This document shows, one piece after another, positions 8,704 to 19,792 of a stretch of 64,000 bases of DNA. The notes under the pieces were generated by a model, which made no database searches, was not told where the DNA came from, and worked only from the letters and a program-made list of their open reading frames with translations. Location of the stretch: contig NZ_CP045740.1 of the NCBI RefSeq assembly GCF_009650765.1, forward strand, positions 5,370,001 through 5,434,000, read 5' to 3'. This stretch comes from Streptomyces sp. SUK 48 (lineage in GTDB: Bacteria > Actinomycetota > Actinomycetes > Streptomycetales > Streptomycetaceae). Each line of letters opens with the position of its first letter. Within the stretch, counting starts at the first letter, position 1. The position numbers and the translations under genes are program-made.

Positions 8704-10101
8704 GTGCTTGCTTCGCTCTCTGGGTTCTGCCGGTCCACCACCGTGGCCCGCCTGGCCGCCACCGCCACGGTGTCCGGTCTCGTGGCGGCCGGTGTGCTGT
8801 CCGGCGCGGGTACGGCCGCGGCCGACGTGGCCCCGCAGACCGAGGGCGGGGCGAGCGCCACGCTGGACGGCCTGAAGATCTTCGGCGCGGCCGTGGTCCA
8901 TGAGGCGGGCGGCGACCAGCCGGTGTCGGCGGGGCTGTTCGAGATGTCCGTGGACGGCGGCGGCACCCTGCAGACGTACGGCGTCGACCTGCACAATCCG
9001 GTCCAGCGCGACGCCCGCTACCAGGAGACGTCCTGGAGCGGCACCTCGCTGGGCACCAACCGGGACGCGGGCCGGATCGACTGGATCGTGCAGCACTCCT
9101 ACCCCCAGGTCAACGACCTCGCGGCGCTCGCCCACCGGGCCGGCGTGGGGAGCCTCAGCGAGCAGGACGCGGCGACCGGCACCCAGGTGGCCATCTGGCG
9201 GTACTCGGACCACGCCAAGGTCGACGCCGTGGCCCCCGGCGCGGAGAAGCTCGCCGACTACCTCCAGCGCAGCGCCCGCGCCGCCGGCGAACCGGGGGCC
9301 TCGCTGTCCCTGGACCCGGCCGCGGTCTCCGGCCGCCCGGGCCTGGTCGGACCGGTGACCGTGCACACCGACGCGGGCGCGGTCGCGGTGATACCGCCCG
9401 CGGACGCGGCGACCAGCGGGGTGCGGATCACCGACAAGACCGGCAAGGCGCTGACCACGGCGACGGACGGCAGCCGGATCTACTTCGACATCCCGAAGGA
9501 CGCGGCGGACGGCTCCGCCCAGCTGAGCGTGCAGGCGTCGACGACCGTGCCGGTGGGGCGCGCCCTCGCCTCCGACAGCCGCAGCCAGACCCAGATCCTG
9601 GCCGGCTCCAGCGAGTCCGCGGTCTCCGCGAGCGTGACGGCCGACTGGGCCGCGCGGGGCGCGATACCGGCGGTGTCGGCGCACAAGGACTGCGCCAAGG
9701 GCACGGTGGACATCACGGCCGCCGACAAGGGCGACCAGCCCTTCACCTTCAGCCTGATGGGCACCGAGCACACCGTCCCGGCCGGCGCCACGCGCACCGT
9801 CCCGGTCCCCCTCCAGGAGGACCAGGGCTACGACTTCACGATCACCGGCCCGAACGGCTTCACCCGCCGCTTCACCGGCGTCCTGGACTGCCGGGTCCAG
9901 GGCACGATCGTCTCCAAGGCCGCCGCCCAGACCGTCGGCGAACCGACCCCGCTCGCCACCCCCGCCTCCGGCGGCACCGACCTCGCCGCCACGGGTGGTT
10001 CCGCCGTCACCCCCGTGATCGCCGGCGCCGCGATCGGCCTGGTCGTCATCGGCGGGGCGGTCCTGGTGCTCCTGCGCAAGCCGGAACAGCCCGGCGAATG
10101 A
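8704..10101 (+). CDS. TQXA-domain LAXTG surface protein lacking the thioester cysteine
   Basis: A 465-residue exported protein. It has a signal peptide (about 1-40, cleavage near TAAA/DV), a TQXA-type thioester domain (about 50-180) with TQVA at 160-163, an Ig-like middle region, and a C-terminal sorting signal LAATG followed by a hydrophobic stretch and RK. LAXTG is the class E sortase signal in Streptomyces. In the family the motif near residue 92 is TYC-(I/V)-D, and its Cys forms an intramolecular thioester with the Gln of TQXA. Here it reads TYGVD (codon GGC at 8980-8982), so the thioester cannot form. GTG 8704 is preceded by AAGGGGAA. Confidence 0.85.
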   Translation: MLASLSGFCRSTTVARLAATATVSGLVAAGVLSGAGTAAADVAPQTEGGASATLDGLKIFGAAVVHEAGGDQPVSAGLFEMSVDGGGTLQTYGVDLHNPVQRDARYQETSWSGTSLGTNRDAGRIDWIVQHSYPQVNDLAALAHRAGVGSLSEQDAATGTQVAIWRYSDHAKVDAVAPGAEKLADYLQRSARAAGEPGASLSLDPAAVSGRPGLVGPVTVHTDAGAVAVIPPADAATSGVRITDKTGKALTTATDGSRIYFDIPKDAADGSAQLSVQASTTVPVGRALASDSRSQTQILAGSSESAVSASVTADWAARGAIPAVSAHKDCAKGTVDITAADKGDQPFTFSLMGTEHTVPAGATRTVPVPLQEDQGYDFTITGPNGFTRRFTGVLDCRVQGTIVSKAAAQTVGEPTPLATPASGGTDLAATGGSAVTPVIAGAAIGLVVIGGAVLVLLRKPEQPGE

Positions 10102-10122
10102 GCCCGCCGCGGGGCGGACGGA

Positions 10123-10533
10123 TCAGCGCCCCGCCCGCCCGGCCTCCGGCTTCACCGCCCTGACCAGCGCGCAGACGAGGCCGGTGGCGCCCACACTCCC
10201 GAACATGACCATGGCCACCCCGACCGCGAAGAGACCGCTGGAGTCGTCGGACCAGTCGTACCAGGCGGCGAGGGTCAGCCCGATCGTCGTCCCGGCCACC
10301 GTCGCCACGGTGTGCCGCCGGAGGGCCGCCCAGCAGACCACCACCAGCAGGCTCAGCACCAGACCGGCCACCTGCCACACCTCGTACGGCCCGCTCACCG
10401 TGCCGTCGGGCCCCACATCCTTGTGCTGATCCCATCCCAGCCAAGCGGCCCACAGGCCGGCCGCGACGACGCCCAGCCCGAGGGCCCATACGGCCTGCCC
10501 GGCCGGCTTCTTCCACCACACTCCTGAACGCAT
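10123..10533 (-). CDS. small integral membrane protein
   Basis: A 136-residue protein starting MRSGVWWKKPAG, with four hydrophobic segments separated by short polar loops (for example ALGLGVVAAGLWAAWLGW and VAGLVLSLLVVVCWA). A longer reading from 10584 is open, but the extra residues look non-coding. The family is not recognised. It is convergent with the surface-protein gene, 21 bp away. Confidence 0.6.
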   Translation of the reverse strand: MRSGVWWKKPAGQAVWALGLGVVAAGLWAAWLGWDQHKDVGPDGTVSGPYEVWQVAGLVLSLLVVVCWAALRRHTVATVAGTTIGLTLAAWYDWSDDSSGLFAVGVAMVMFGSVGATGLVCALVRAVKPEAGRAGR

Positions 10534-10728
10534 GCCCCAAGCGTCGCCCCCGGCCCCGGCCCCGCCCAGAGCGCGCGTACTCACCCCGCCCCCGCACTCC
10601 TACTCACCCCGCCGGGAACCCCCAGGTCACAGCCCGCCACCCCAACGGGTTTCCGCGCAGGGGTGGCGATACGGCAAGATGGGGTGTATCTGCCCACTGC
10701 CAGATTTCAAGCTGCCGGACGGTTTCTC

Positions 10729-12393
<1,665 letters not shown>

Positions 12394-12399
12394 TCGGTC

Positions 12400-12822
12400 T
12401 TGCGCCACACCTACGCGTGCCCGCTGCGCTGGTCCGACATGGACGCCTACGGCCATGTCAACAACGTGGTCTTCATCCGCTATCTGGAAGAAGCCCGGAT
12501 CAACTTCCTGTTCCGTCCGGACAAGGAGTTCCAGCAGGGCTCCGTGGTGGCGCGCCACGAGATCGACTACAAGCGCCAGCTCGTCCACCGGCACCACCCG
12601 GTGGACATCGAGCTGTGGGTCGCCGAGATCCGGGCCGCGTCCTTCACCATCGCCTACGAGGTGAAGGACGCGGACGTGGTCTATGTGCGGGCCTCGACCG
12701 TCGTCGTACCGTTCGACTTCGAGGCCCAGCGGCCGCGCCGGATCACCGCGCCGGAGCGTGAGTTCCTCCAGGAGTACCTGGAGCAGGCCGGCGCCGAAGA
12801 GGGCGAGGCCGTCGCGGCATGA
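12400..12822 (+). CDS. acyl-CoA thioesterase, hotdog fold (4HBT type)
   Basis: A 140-residue protein with the 4-hydroxybenzoyl-CoA thioesterase-like motif WSDMDAYGHVNNVVFIRYLE near the N-terminus, where the D and the NN/H positions form the active site, followed by the usual strands (YKRQLVHRHHPVDIELWV). It likely hydrolyses an acyl-CoA in the cytoplasm; the substrate is unknown. The start is TTG 12400. It sits between ettA (6 bp) and a gene that overlaps its stop by ATGA, so the three form an operon. Confidence 0.82.
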   Translation: MRHTYACPLRWSDMDAYGHVNNVVFIRYLEEARINFLFRPDKEFQQGSVVARHEIDYKRQLVHRHHPVDIELWVAEIRAASFTIAYEVKDADVVYVRASTVVVPFDFEAQRPRRITAPEREFLQEYLEQAGAEEGEAVAA

Positions 12823-13511
12823 CGGTGCTGCACCTCGTGGACGAGACGGAGACGGCGGACCTCGCCGCCTTCCTCGCCCGGCTGCTCCACTACGACCGCG
12901 GTGCCGCGGTGCGCCTCCAGGCGGCCGGCACCGCGCTCGCCGTCTTCGGCCGGCCGCCGTCCTTCGAGGTGCTCGCGGTCCGCGCCGTACGGCTCGCGAA
13001 GCCGTACGAGCACGGTCTCGATGTCTCCCTCGACGTCACCGTCTCCGCGGGCGAGCTGCTGGAGTCGGTGTCCGAGCGGGCGGCCACCGCGGCCGTGCCC
13101 GGCGCGGTCACCGGGCCGCCGTGGGCCGGTGTGCTGCCGCCGCGCGGCGGCTGGCGGACCGAGCCGGGGCTGCCCGCGCCGGACGCGCTGCGGGCGATGG
13201 TCGCCGCGGCGGTCGGTGAATTCCGGGCGCGCAGCGAGGAGTTGGCGCCCGAGGGGCGTACCCGGGCGGAGCTGGACCGGATCGGGCGGGACATCTGGTC
13301 GCGCGAGATCGGGCACACCGGGCTGCCCGTACGGGCCGTGCACGCGGCGCAGTCCCTGGGCTTCCTGCGGCCGGGCACCGAGGCGGCCGACACCGGGCTG
13401 CTGGCCAGCGGCGCGTGGCTGCGGCTGCGCACGCCGTACGGCTCGATCGCGGTACGGCGGGCCGGGGCGCCCGGCTCCCTCGGGCTGCTGGGCGTCAGCG
13501 TCGGCGGCTGA
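12819..13511 (+). CDS. conserved hypothetical protein in the ettA operon
   Basis: A 230-residue, acidic, soluble protein starting MTVLHLVDETETADLAAFLARLL. The ATG overlaps the preceding TGA (ATGA), showing translational coupling. No signal peptide, membrane segment or known catalytic motif is visible. I do not recognise the family. Confidence 0.75.
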   Translation: MTVLHLVDETETADLAAFLARLLHYDRGAAVRLQAAGTALAVFGRPPSFEVLAVRAVRLAKPYEHGLDVSLDVTVSAGELLESVSERAATAAVPGAVTGPPWAGVLPPRGGWRTEPGLPAPDALRAMVAAAVGEFRARSEELAPEGRTRAELDRIGRDIWSREIGHTGLPVRAVHAAQSLGFLRPGTEAADTGLLASGAWLRLRTPYGSIAVRRAGAPGSLGLLGVSVGG

Positions 13512-13535
13512 ACCGCCGCCGGTCAGGCCGCCGGA

Positions 13536-13940
13536 TCAGTCCGGGGTGTTGATCATCGAGGCGGCGGCGTACGTCAGGTAGTTCCACAGCGTCCGCTCGT
13601 GCTCCTCGGACAGGCCCAGATCGTCCACGGCCGCCCGCATGTGCCGCAGCCAGGCGTCGTGCGCCGCGCGGTCGACCGTGAAGGGCGCGTGCCGCATCCG
13701 CAGCCGGGGGTGGCCGCGGTTCTCGCTGTAGGTGGTGGGGCCGCCCCAGTACTGCATCAGGAAGAGCCGCAGCCGCTCCTCCGCCGGGCCCAGATCCTCC
13801 TCCGGGTACATCGCCCGCAGCTCGGGGTCCTCGGCGACCCCCTCGTAGAAACGGTGGACGAGCCGGCGGAAGGTGTCCTCACCGCCGACCTGCTCGTAGA
13901 AGGTCTGCTCCTGAAGCGTGCCGCGCCGAATCTCATTCAC
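13536..13940 (-). CDS. glbO: group II truncated haemoglobin
   Basis: A 134-residue protein with the trHbO pattern: [22 protein letters not shown] (helix A/B with tyrosine B10 in HRFYEG), [28 protein letters not shown] with the proximal histidine in RMRHAPF, and W in the DAWLRHM helix. Such globins bind O2 and help in redox or nitric oxide handling. It is convergent with the ettA operon. Confidence 0.92.
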   Translation of the reverse strand: MNEIRRGTLQEQTFYEQVGGEDTFRRLVHRFYEGVAEDPELRAMYPEEDLGPAEERLRLFLMQYWGGPTTYSENRGHPRLRMRHAPFTVDRAAHDAWLRHMRAAVDDLGLSEEHERTLWNYLTYAAASMINTPD

Positions 13941-14019
13941 CCGTCCATGGTCTCAGACGGAACGGCCCAGGTCTCAAGCCTTAGGACCACCGGGGAGATC
14001 CCGGTCCTAGGGTGGTCGT

Positions 14020-14991
14020 ATGGGTGCCTACGACACCGAGGAACTCGCCGCCGCCGCGCGGGCCGAGATGGTGCGGGAGATCGCGGCGGGGGGCGCCTTC
14101 GCGGCGGACCCCGGGTGGCGGGAGCCGTTCGCGCGGGTGCCCCGGCACCTGTTCGTGCCGTACTACTTCGTCGCCGGGCCGCGCGGCTACGAGCGGCGCT
14201 GGGGCGAGAGCCCCGACCCCCGGGACCGCGAGCGCTGGGTGCGCGGCGCCTACGCGGACGAGCCGCTGGCCACCCGGCTGCGCGACGGCGAGCTGCTGTC
14301 CTCCAGCAGCCAGCCCTCCCTGATGGCCCGGATGCTGGCCGCGCTGCGCGTCACGGACGGCGAGCGGGTCCTGGAGGTGGGCGCGGGCACCGGATACAAC
14401 GCGGCCCTGCTGGCCCGGCGGCTCGGCGACGACGATCTCGTCACCAGCGTCGAACTGGAGCCGGAGATCACCGAGTCCGCGCGGACGCATCTGGCCGCCG
14501 CCGGGTACCGGCCGGTGGTCGTCACCGGGGACGGGGCGCGCGGGGTGCCCGAACGCGCCCCCTTCGACCGGATCATCGCGACCTGCGCGCTGGACACGGT
14601 GCCGCGCGCCTGGCTCGCCCAGTGCCGCCCCGGCGCGCGGGTGCTGCTCCCGCTGGCGACCGGACTGCTCGCGCTCGCCGTGCGGGACGCGGCGCACGCC
14701 GAGGGCCGTTTCCTCGCCACGGCCGCCTACTTCGTGCCGCTGCGCGGACAGGGCCGGGCGGAACCCGAGGGCGTCCGCCGCGCGGGGCTGCCGCGCGGGG
14801 CCTGTGAGCAGGACACCTTCCGCTTCCTGCTGGCGCTGGGCCGGGGCGCGCTCGACCCGCGGGAGGCGTACGCGCTGTGGGAGCGCGAGCGGGCGCCGGG
14901 ACGCGAACGGTACGGCGTCACGCTCGCCGGCGCGCACGGCTGGGCCTGGCTGGACGACCCGGAGGGGCCGTACACCTGGCCCCTCCCGTGA
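14020..14991 (+). CDS. protein-L-isoaspartate O-methyltransferase-like methyltransferase
   Basis: A 323-residue protein with a PCMT core: SSSSQPSLMARML (substrate loop), VLEVGAGTGYNAALLA (SAM motif I), SVELEPEI, and FDRIIATCALDTVPRAWLAQ. It is longer than bacterial Pcm (about 210 residues) and has an extra C-terminal domain ending WAWLDDPEGPYTWPLP, as in actinobacterial PCMT-like proteins including RiPP-associated ones. No precursor gene is nearby. Start ATG 14020 is 79 bp from the divergent globin. Confidence 0.78.
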   Translation: MGAYDTEELAAAARAEMVREIAAGGAFAADPGWREPFARVPRHLFVPYYFVAGPRGYERRWGESPDPRDRERWVRGAYADEPLATRLRDGELLSSSSQPSLMARMLAALRVTDGERVLEVGAGTGYNAALLARRLGDDDLVTSVELEPEITESARTHLAAAGYRPVVVTGDGARGVPERAPFDRIIATCALDTVPRAWLAQCRPGARVLLPLATGLLALAVRDAAHAEGRFLATAAYFVPLRGQGRAEPEGVRRAGLPRGACEQDTFRFLLALGRGALDPREAYALWERERAPGRERYGVTLAGAHGWAWLDDPEGPYTWPLP

Positions 14992-15009
14992 CCGTCCGGC
15001 CGCCGGTGC

Positions 15010-16927
15010 TCAGCCCCGGCGGACGGTGATCGTCGTCCAGGCGCCCACGTGCACCCGGTCGCCGTCGCGCAGCGGAACCGGCACGAACGGCTGAATCGGC
15101 TCCTCGGACATGTTGACCGTGGTGCCGTTGGTCGAGTTCTGGTCGACCACCGCCCAGCTGCCGTCCGGCTGCTGCACCAGCATCGCGTGCTGGTGCGAGA
15201 CGCCCGGGTCCTCCGGCGGCACGGCCAGGTCGATGTCCGGGGTGTCGCCGGTGGAGTGCCGGCGGCGGCCGATCGTCACCTGGTCGCCGGTGAGGGTGCG
15301 CTGCTGCTCGGGGGAGTACGCGGGCAGGTTCAGGCCCGTGGCCTCGGGGCCCGAGCGCTGCATCATCGCCATGAAGTACGCGCGGTCCGGGCCGACGGTG
15401 GCGGTCCAGGTGGACTGCCCCGGCGCGTCCGGGAAGCCCGGGCCCGCGGGGGCCTTCTGGAAGCCGGGGCCCGAGGGGGCCTGGGTACCACCGGGCTGGG
15501 GATAGCCGTAGCCGCCCTGGCCGTGTCCGCCGGGACCCTGGCCCTGGCCGGGGCCCGAGGGGTCGGTGGACGACGGCGGGGAGATCACCCAGTCGTCGTC
15601 ACCGCCGCCGAAGGAGGGACCGCCGGAGCCGGGGCCGCCGAAGGGGCCGCCGGCCGGGGGGCGGCCGGTCTCCTGCGGGAACGCGGGGGGCGCGGGCGGC
15701 CCACCGGCCGCCGATGGGAACGCCTGCGGGGCGCCACCGGGACCCTGACCGGGACCACCGGGACCCTGACCGGGACCACCGGGACCACCGGGTCCGGCAG
15801 GGCCACCCGGGCCGCCGGGGCCCGTGGGCCGGGAGGGGTCGCCGAAGGGGCCCTGGCCGGGACGGCTCCCGAAGAGCGAGGAGCTGCCGGTCTGGCCACC
15901 GGGGCCCGCGCCGGGGCCCCGGTCGCCGCCGAAGCTCGGGGCGGGGACTGCTGGTTGCCGGGCTGGGGGTAGCCGTAGCCACCGTTCCGACCCTGACCGC
16001 CGGGACCCTGGCCGGGACCGGAGGGGCCACCGGCACCCGGACCGCCGGTACCGGGACCACCGGGACCCGATGGGCCACCGGCACCCGGACCCTGACCCGG
16101 GGCGTTGCCGAAGGGCGAGGGGCGGCCGGCCGGAGCGCGGTCGCCGCCGAAGCCCGGCGGTGGCGGAGGGGACTGGGGGTTGCCGGGCTGCGGGTAGCCG
16201 TACCCACCGCCCTGGCCGCCGGGACCCTGGCCGGGACCGGCGGGGGCGCCGCCGCCCTGGCCACCGGGACCCGCGCCGGGGCCCCGGTCGCCGCCGAAGC
16301 CCGGCGGCGGGGGCGGGGACTGCTGGTTGCCGGGCTGCGGGAAGCCGTAGCCGCCCTGGCCGCCGGGGCCCTGGCCCTGGCCGGGGCCGGACGGAGCACC
16401 GGGCGCGCCCTGGCCCGGGACCCGGCCGAAGGCGGGCGGGGCCGGGGGACCGGGGGAGGCCGGCGGGCTCGGCGGGGTGCGGTCGAACGGGGTCGGCCCC
16501 GAGGGCTCGCTGCCGAAGGACGGGATCGGCTCGGCCGGACGGTTCACCCGCGAGGGCCGCGAGCCCTGGTACTCGTACCCGTCACCGCCGCCGAACGGCG
16601 TGTTCGGCGACGGGAAGTGCGGGCCGCCCGTGGGGCGCGGGGCCGCCGGGGTGTACGAGGTCGCGGTGTTGGTGAGGAAGTTCCACCGGCACTCCTCGCA
16701 GAAGGGCGCGCCGCCCTCGCGGGGCGTACGGCACTGCGGGCACAGCTCGGCCTCGCCGGCGGCGGCCGGCGGACGGGCGCCCTGGTGGCCGGCCCCGGGG
16801 GCGGGAAGCCGTAACCGCCGGTCGGCGGGGGCGGCGGAGGCGGAGGTACGGCACCGGCCATGCGGTGACCGCACACCTCGCACCAGTCGTCGGAACCCGA
16901 CTGGTGTCCGTTCGGGCAGGTCGGCAT
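15010..16927 (-). pseudogene. zinc-ribbon/FHA protein, interrupted by two 1-base frameshifts
   Basis: The restored protein has an N-terminal zinc ribbon (CPNGH...CEVCG), a second one (CPQC...CEEC), a long Gly/Pro/Gln linker with four copies of a GYGYPQPGN module, and a C-terminal FHA domain with GRR, SHQH and STNGTTVN, which binds phosphothreonine. It is the last gene of the PknG cluster, so it is a natural reader of the kinase. As given, the frame is lost at 16793-16801 and 15938-15941; one extra G/C in each run restores a single frame. Sequence error is the likelier cause. Confidence 0.75.
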
Positions 16928-16986
16928 GTCGGTGCTTCCCCTTCTTCCGTTAAGGGTCCGGCTGGATCGCTAGGGTCGCTTCCAGA

Positions 16987-18324
16987 TCACTTCTTGACAC
17001 GAACAGTCTTGGTGGACCGGGTCTCCAGAGTCATCTCGTCGGCCTCCGCGACCCTCGTCTTCAACCGCACAGTACCTGTCGCGGCGTCGACCACGTCCAC
17101 CACCTTCGAAAGCAGTTTCGCAGTATCCGCGTTCCCCGAGGCGCTCGCCAGCTGAACGGCCCGTCCCAGTTTGGCGGTTGCTCCATCGAAATCGCCCACT
17201 TTGCGCAGATCGAGCCCCTGTCTGATGACATGTGCGAGTTCGGCCTGACCCGTGTAGTGGGCGACCTGGGGGCTGATCGCGGTGGAGGCCGCCATGTCGT
17301 CGGTCCATACGGCCCGTACGAGGCCCTGCGCGCCGAGGTTCTGCGCCGGGCCCTCCGCCTGCGGGATGACCAACGAGACCCGCGCGGCCAGCATTTCGCG
17401 GCCGAGGCCGGCCGGTGGCACCTCCACGCACAGGTGGTAGTCGCGGGACTCGTCGCCCCAGGACCCGGTCGGATAGTCCCCGGCGCGCGGCCCGGCCTCG
17501 GTGCGGCGGGCGGTCAAGTCCTCGACGGCGGGAGCGACTTGTTTGACATAACGGATGGCGGTGCCGACCGGCGTCCACACCCGCAGGGCGACGTCGGCGA
17601 CCTCCTTGTCCATCGCCGTCTCCATCATCCGGGTGAAGTCGGCGGCGAGGCCCGCCGGATCGGCGACGATGTCGGCCGTGCCGAGGAGCGCCGAGGCGAT
17701 CCCTGTGACTTCTTTCACTTCCCAGTCGGTGCCCACGCCCCGCGCGTCACAGGTGAACCGGCCGGCGCAGGCGTCGAGGGCGGCGCGGAGGTCCTCGGGC
17801 GTCTCGTGCTCGTTGCGCCCGTCGGTGAGCAGGATGCCGTGGCGCAGGGTGACGTCCGCCGAGGACAGCAGCCGGTCGGCGAGGCGCAGCCAGGTGCCGA
17901 TGGCCGTACCGCCGCCCGCGGCGAGGCGGCGCAGCGCCTGCTTGGCCCGGTGCCGGGTGGTCGGGCTCGCGACGGCGAGACCGCCGTCGCCGGGGTAGAC
18001 CTCGGTGGCCACGTGGGTGCCGGCGATCACCGCGAAGCGGGTGCCGTCGCGCAGGGTGTCGATCGCGGCGGCCGTGGCGTCCCGGGCGTTGCGCATCTTG
18101 GCCGGCGGGTAGTCCATGGAGCCCGAGCAGTCGACCATGATCGCCACGGCGGCGGAGGGACGGCCGTCCGCGGTGCCGGGGCCCAGGCCCGCGCCCAGCG
18201 TGCCGCCGCCCGTCGCCGTCACCGTGACGATGGCGTTGACCTCGCGGCCGCCCTCGGGCAGGTACTCGTTCTGGTACACGTCCACCGAGAACCGTGGCAC
18301 GCTCGGTTTCGCGAAATTGGCCAT
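16987..18324 (-). CDS. von Willebrand factor A domain protein
   Basis: A 445-residue cytoplasmic protein. The VWA domain (about 60-240) keeps the metal-ion-dependent adhesion site DCSGS near residue 69 and a TDGRNEHE segment. The C-terminal part is beta-rich and then helical with a TPR-like repeat (DFDGATAKLGRAVQLASASGN). It lies 30 bp after the PP2C gene and 59 bp before the FHA gene in the PknG cluster. In such clusters VWA proteins are thought to be scaffolds or substrates of the kinase; here this is inference. Confidence 0.85.
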   Translation of the reverse strand: MANFAKPSVPRFSVDVYQNEYLPEGGREVNAIVTVTATGGGTLGAGLGPGTADGRPSAAVAIMVDCSGSMDYPPAKMRNARDATAAAIDTLRDGTRFAVIAGTHVATEVYPGDGGLAVASPTTRHRAKQALRRLAAGGGTAIGTWLRLADRLLSSADVTLRHGILLTDGRNEHETPEDLRAALDACAGRFTCDARGVGTDWEVKEVTGIASALLGTADIVADPAGLAADFTRMMETAMDKEVADVALRVWTPVGTAIRYVKQVAPAVEDLTARRTEAGPRAGDYPTGSWGDESRDYHLCVEVPPAGLGREMLAARVSLVIPQAEGPAQNLGAQGLVRAVWTDDMAASTAISPQVAHYTGQAELAHVIRQGLDLRKVGDFDGATAKLGRAVQLASASGNADTAKLLSKVVDVVDAATGTVRLKTRVAEADEMTLETRSTKTVRVKK

Positions 18325-18354
18325 ACGAACTCAAATCCCCCTCCACCGGCCCGC

Positions 18355-19789
18355 TCACGCGCGGCGGTGCTGTGTACGGGCCGGTCCCCTCCGGCCCGTG
18401 GCCCCCGTGGCCTCAGGCCGATCCTGCCCCCGCGGTGGTGCCGGGAACGGCAGGACGGCCACTGTTACGTTGTCGTGGCCCCCGCCGTCCAGGGCGTGGC
18501 CGACCAGGACGCGGGCGCTGTGCAGCGGCCGTACGGCGGCGTCCGCCGGGATCGTCTCGGCCATCTCCCGCGCCGTCTCGGCGTAGTTCCACAGTCCGTC
18601 GGTGCACACCACCACCACACCGGGCCGGTCCGGCTTGAACGACGCGGTGTGCGGCTCGAGTTCGTAGGCGTCCGCGCCGAGCCAGCCGGTGATCGCGTGG
18701 GCGCGCTCGTCGGCGTACGCCTCGGCCTCGCTCATCAGTCCGGCGGCGACCATCTGCGCGGCCCAGGAGTCGTCCTCGGTCAGCCGGGCGGGCGGCGCGT
18801 CGCGGTCGTCCGGCACCCAGTAGGCGCGGCTGTCGCCGACCCAGCCGACCACCAGGAGCCCGGCGGCGACCACGGCGGAGACGATGGTGCAGGCCGGGGC
18901 GTTCTGGTGCGGGTCGTGCTCGCGGGCCGCGTCCGGCTCCCCGGCCAGCGCGTTGACGGCCCCGGCGGCGGCGACGATCGCCTCGTGCATGGCCGCCTGC
19001 GGGTGCGTGCCGCGCGGCAGGGCGGCGAGCAGCACGTCACCGGCCGCGCGCGCGGCGGCGGCCGACGCCTCGTCGGGGCGGGTCGCCGAGGAGACGCCGT
19101 CGCAGACGACGGCGAGCGTGGCGGGGCCGCCGTCGGGCAGCGTGGTGTGGCCGAGGGCGAAGGAGTCCTCGTTGCGGTGATGGCGCAGTCCGCGGTCGCT
19201 GACGGCGGCCACCGGGCCCGACTCCCGCTCCATGTGGTCGCGTTCGCGGGGCTGGGCGTGCCCGCAGTTCTCGCAGTAGCCGTCGCTGTCCACGCGCCCG
19301 GCGCGGCAGGCGACACAGGTCGTGGCGGGCCGCGCGGGCTCCTCGGGCCGCTGTTCCGGTCCGGGGGTCTCGTTCGCGGCGCGGGGTTCGGGGGCCTGCA
19401 AGGGGTACTCCTCGGGTTCCGCCGGCCGGTCGAGGCGGACGCCGGACCCGGGCGCTCCCGCGGGCGCACCCGGTGCGCCGGGGTGCAGCGGGTGGCCGCC
19501 CGAGTCGGTGCCGGGCAGATCGGTCGGCAGATGCGTCGTGGGGGAGGTGGAGCCGGAGCCGGGGGCTCGGCGGCGGGCCACTCCACGCCGTCCCTGGGCG
19601 CCGGGACACCGGAGTCCCGGGGCCGGGCGCGCGGGGACCGGTCATGGGCAGCGTGGGGTGGTCCTGGGGCGGGGCGGGCAGCACCGAGAGGTCGTGACCG
19701 CACGCACCACAGAAGAGGTCGTCGGGTTCGACGGGCTCCGCACAGCTCGGGCACGTGGCCGGTGCGGCCTGCTGGGGCATCTGCGACAT
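18355..19789 (-). pseudogene. PP2C-family Ser/Thr phosphatase with zinc ribbon, interrupted by two 1-base frameshifts
   Basis: The N-terminus (MSQMPQQAAPATCPSC..., zinc ribbon with CPSC and CGACG) lies in one frame and the PP2C domain in another. The phosphatase part has a second zinc ribbon (CVAC...CENCG), SDRGLRHHRNEDSF, VCDGVSS, VGDSRAYWV and GGHDNVTVAVL, the usual PP2C metal-binding motifs. Adding one G/C in the runs at 19619-19622 and 19561-19565 gives a single reading frame through RDSGVPAPRDGVEWPAAEPP. It starts three bases after pknG and would reverse its phosphorylation. Confidence 0.8.
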
Positions 19790-19792
19790 CAA

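Noticed and set aside
15585..16883. Collagen-like protein as a separate gene
   Set aside because: The repeats are the linker of the frameshifted zinc-ribbon/FHA protein; the ends match the flanking frames when one base is added at each break.
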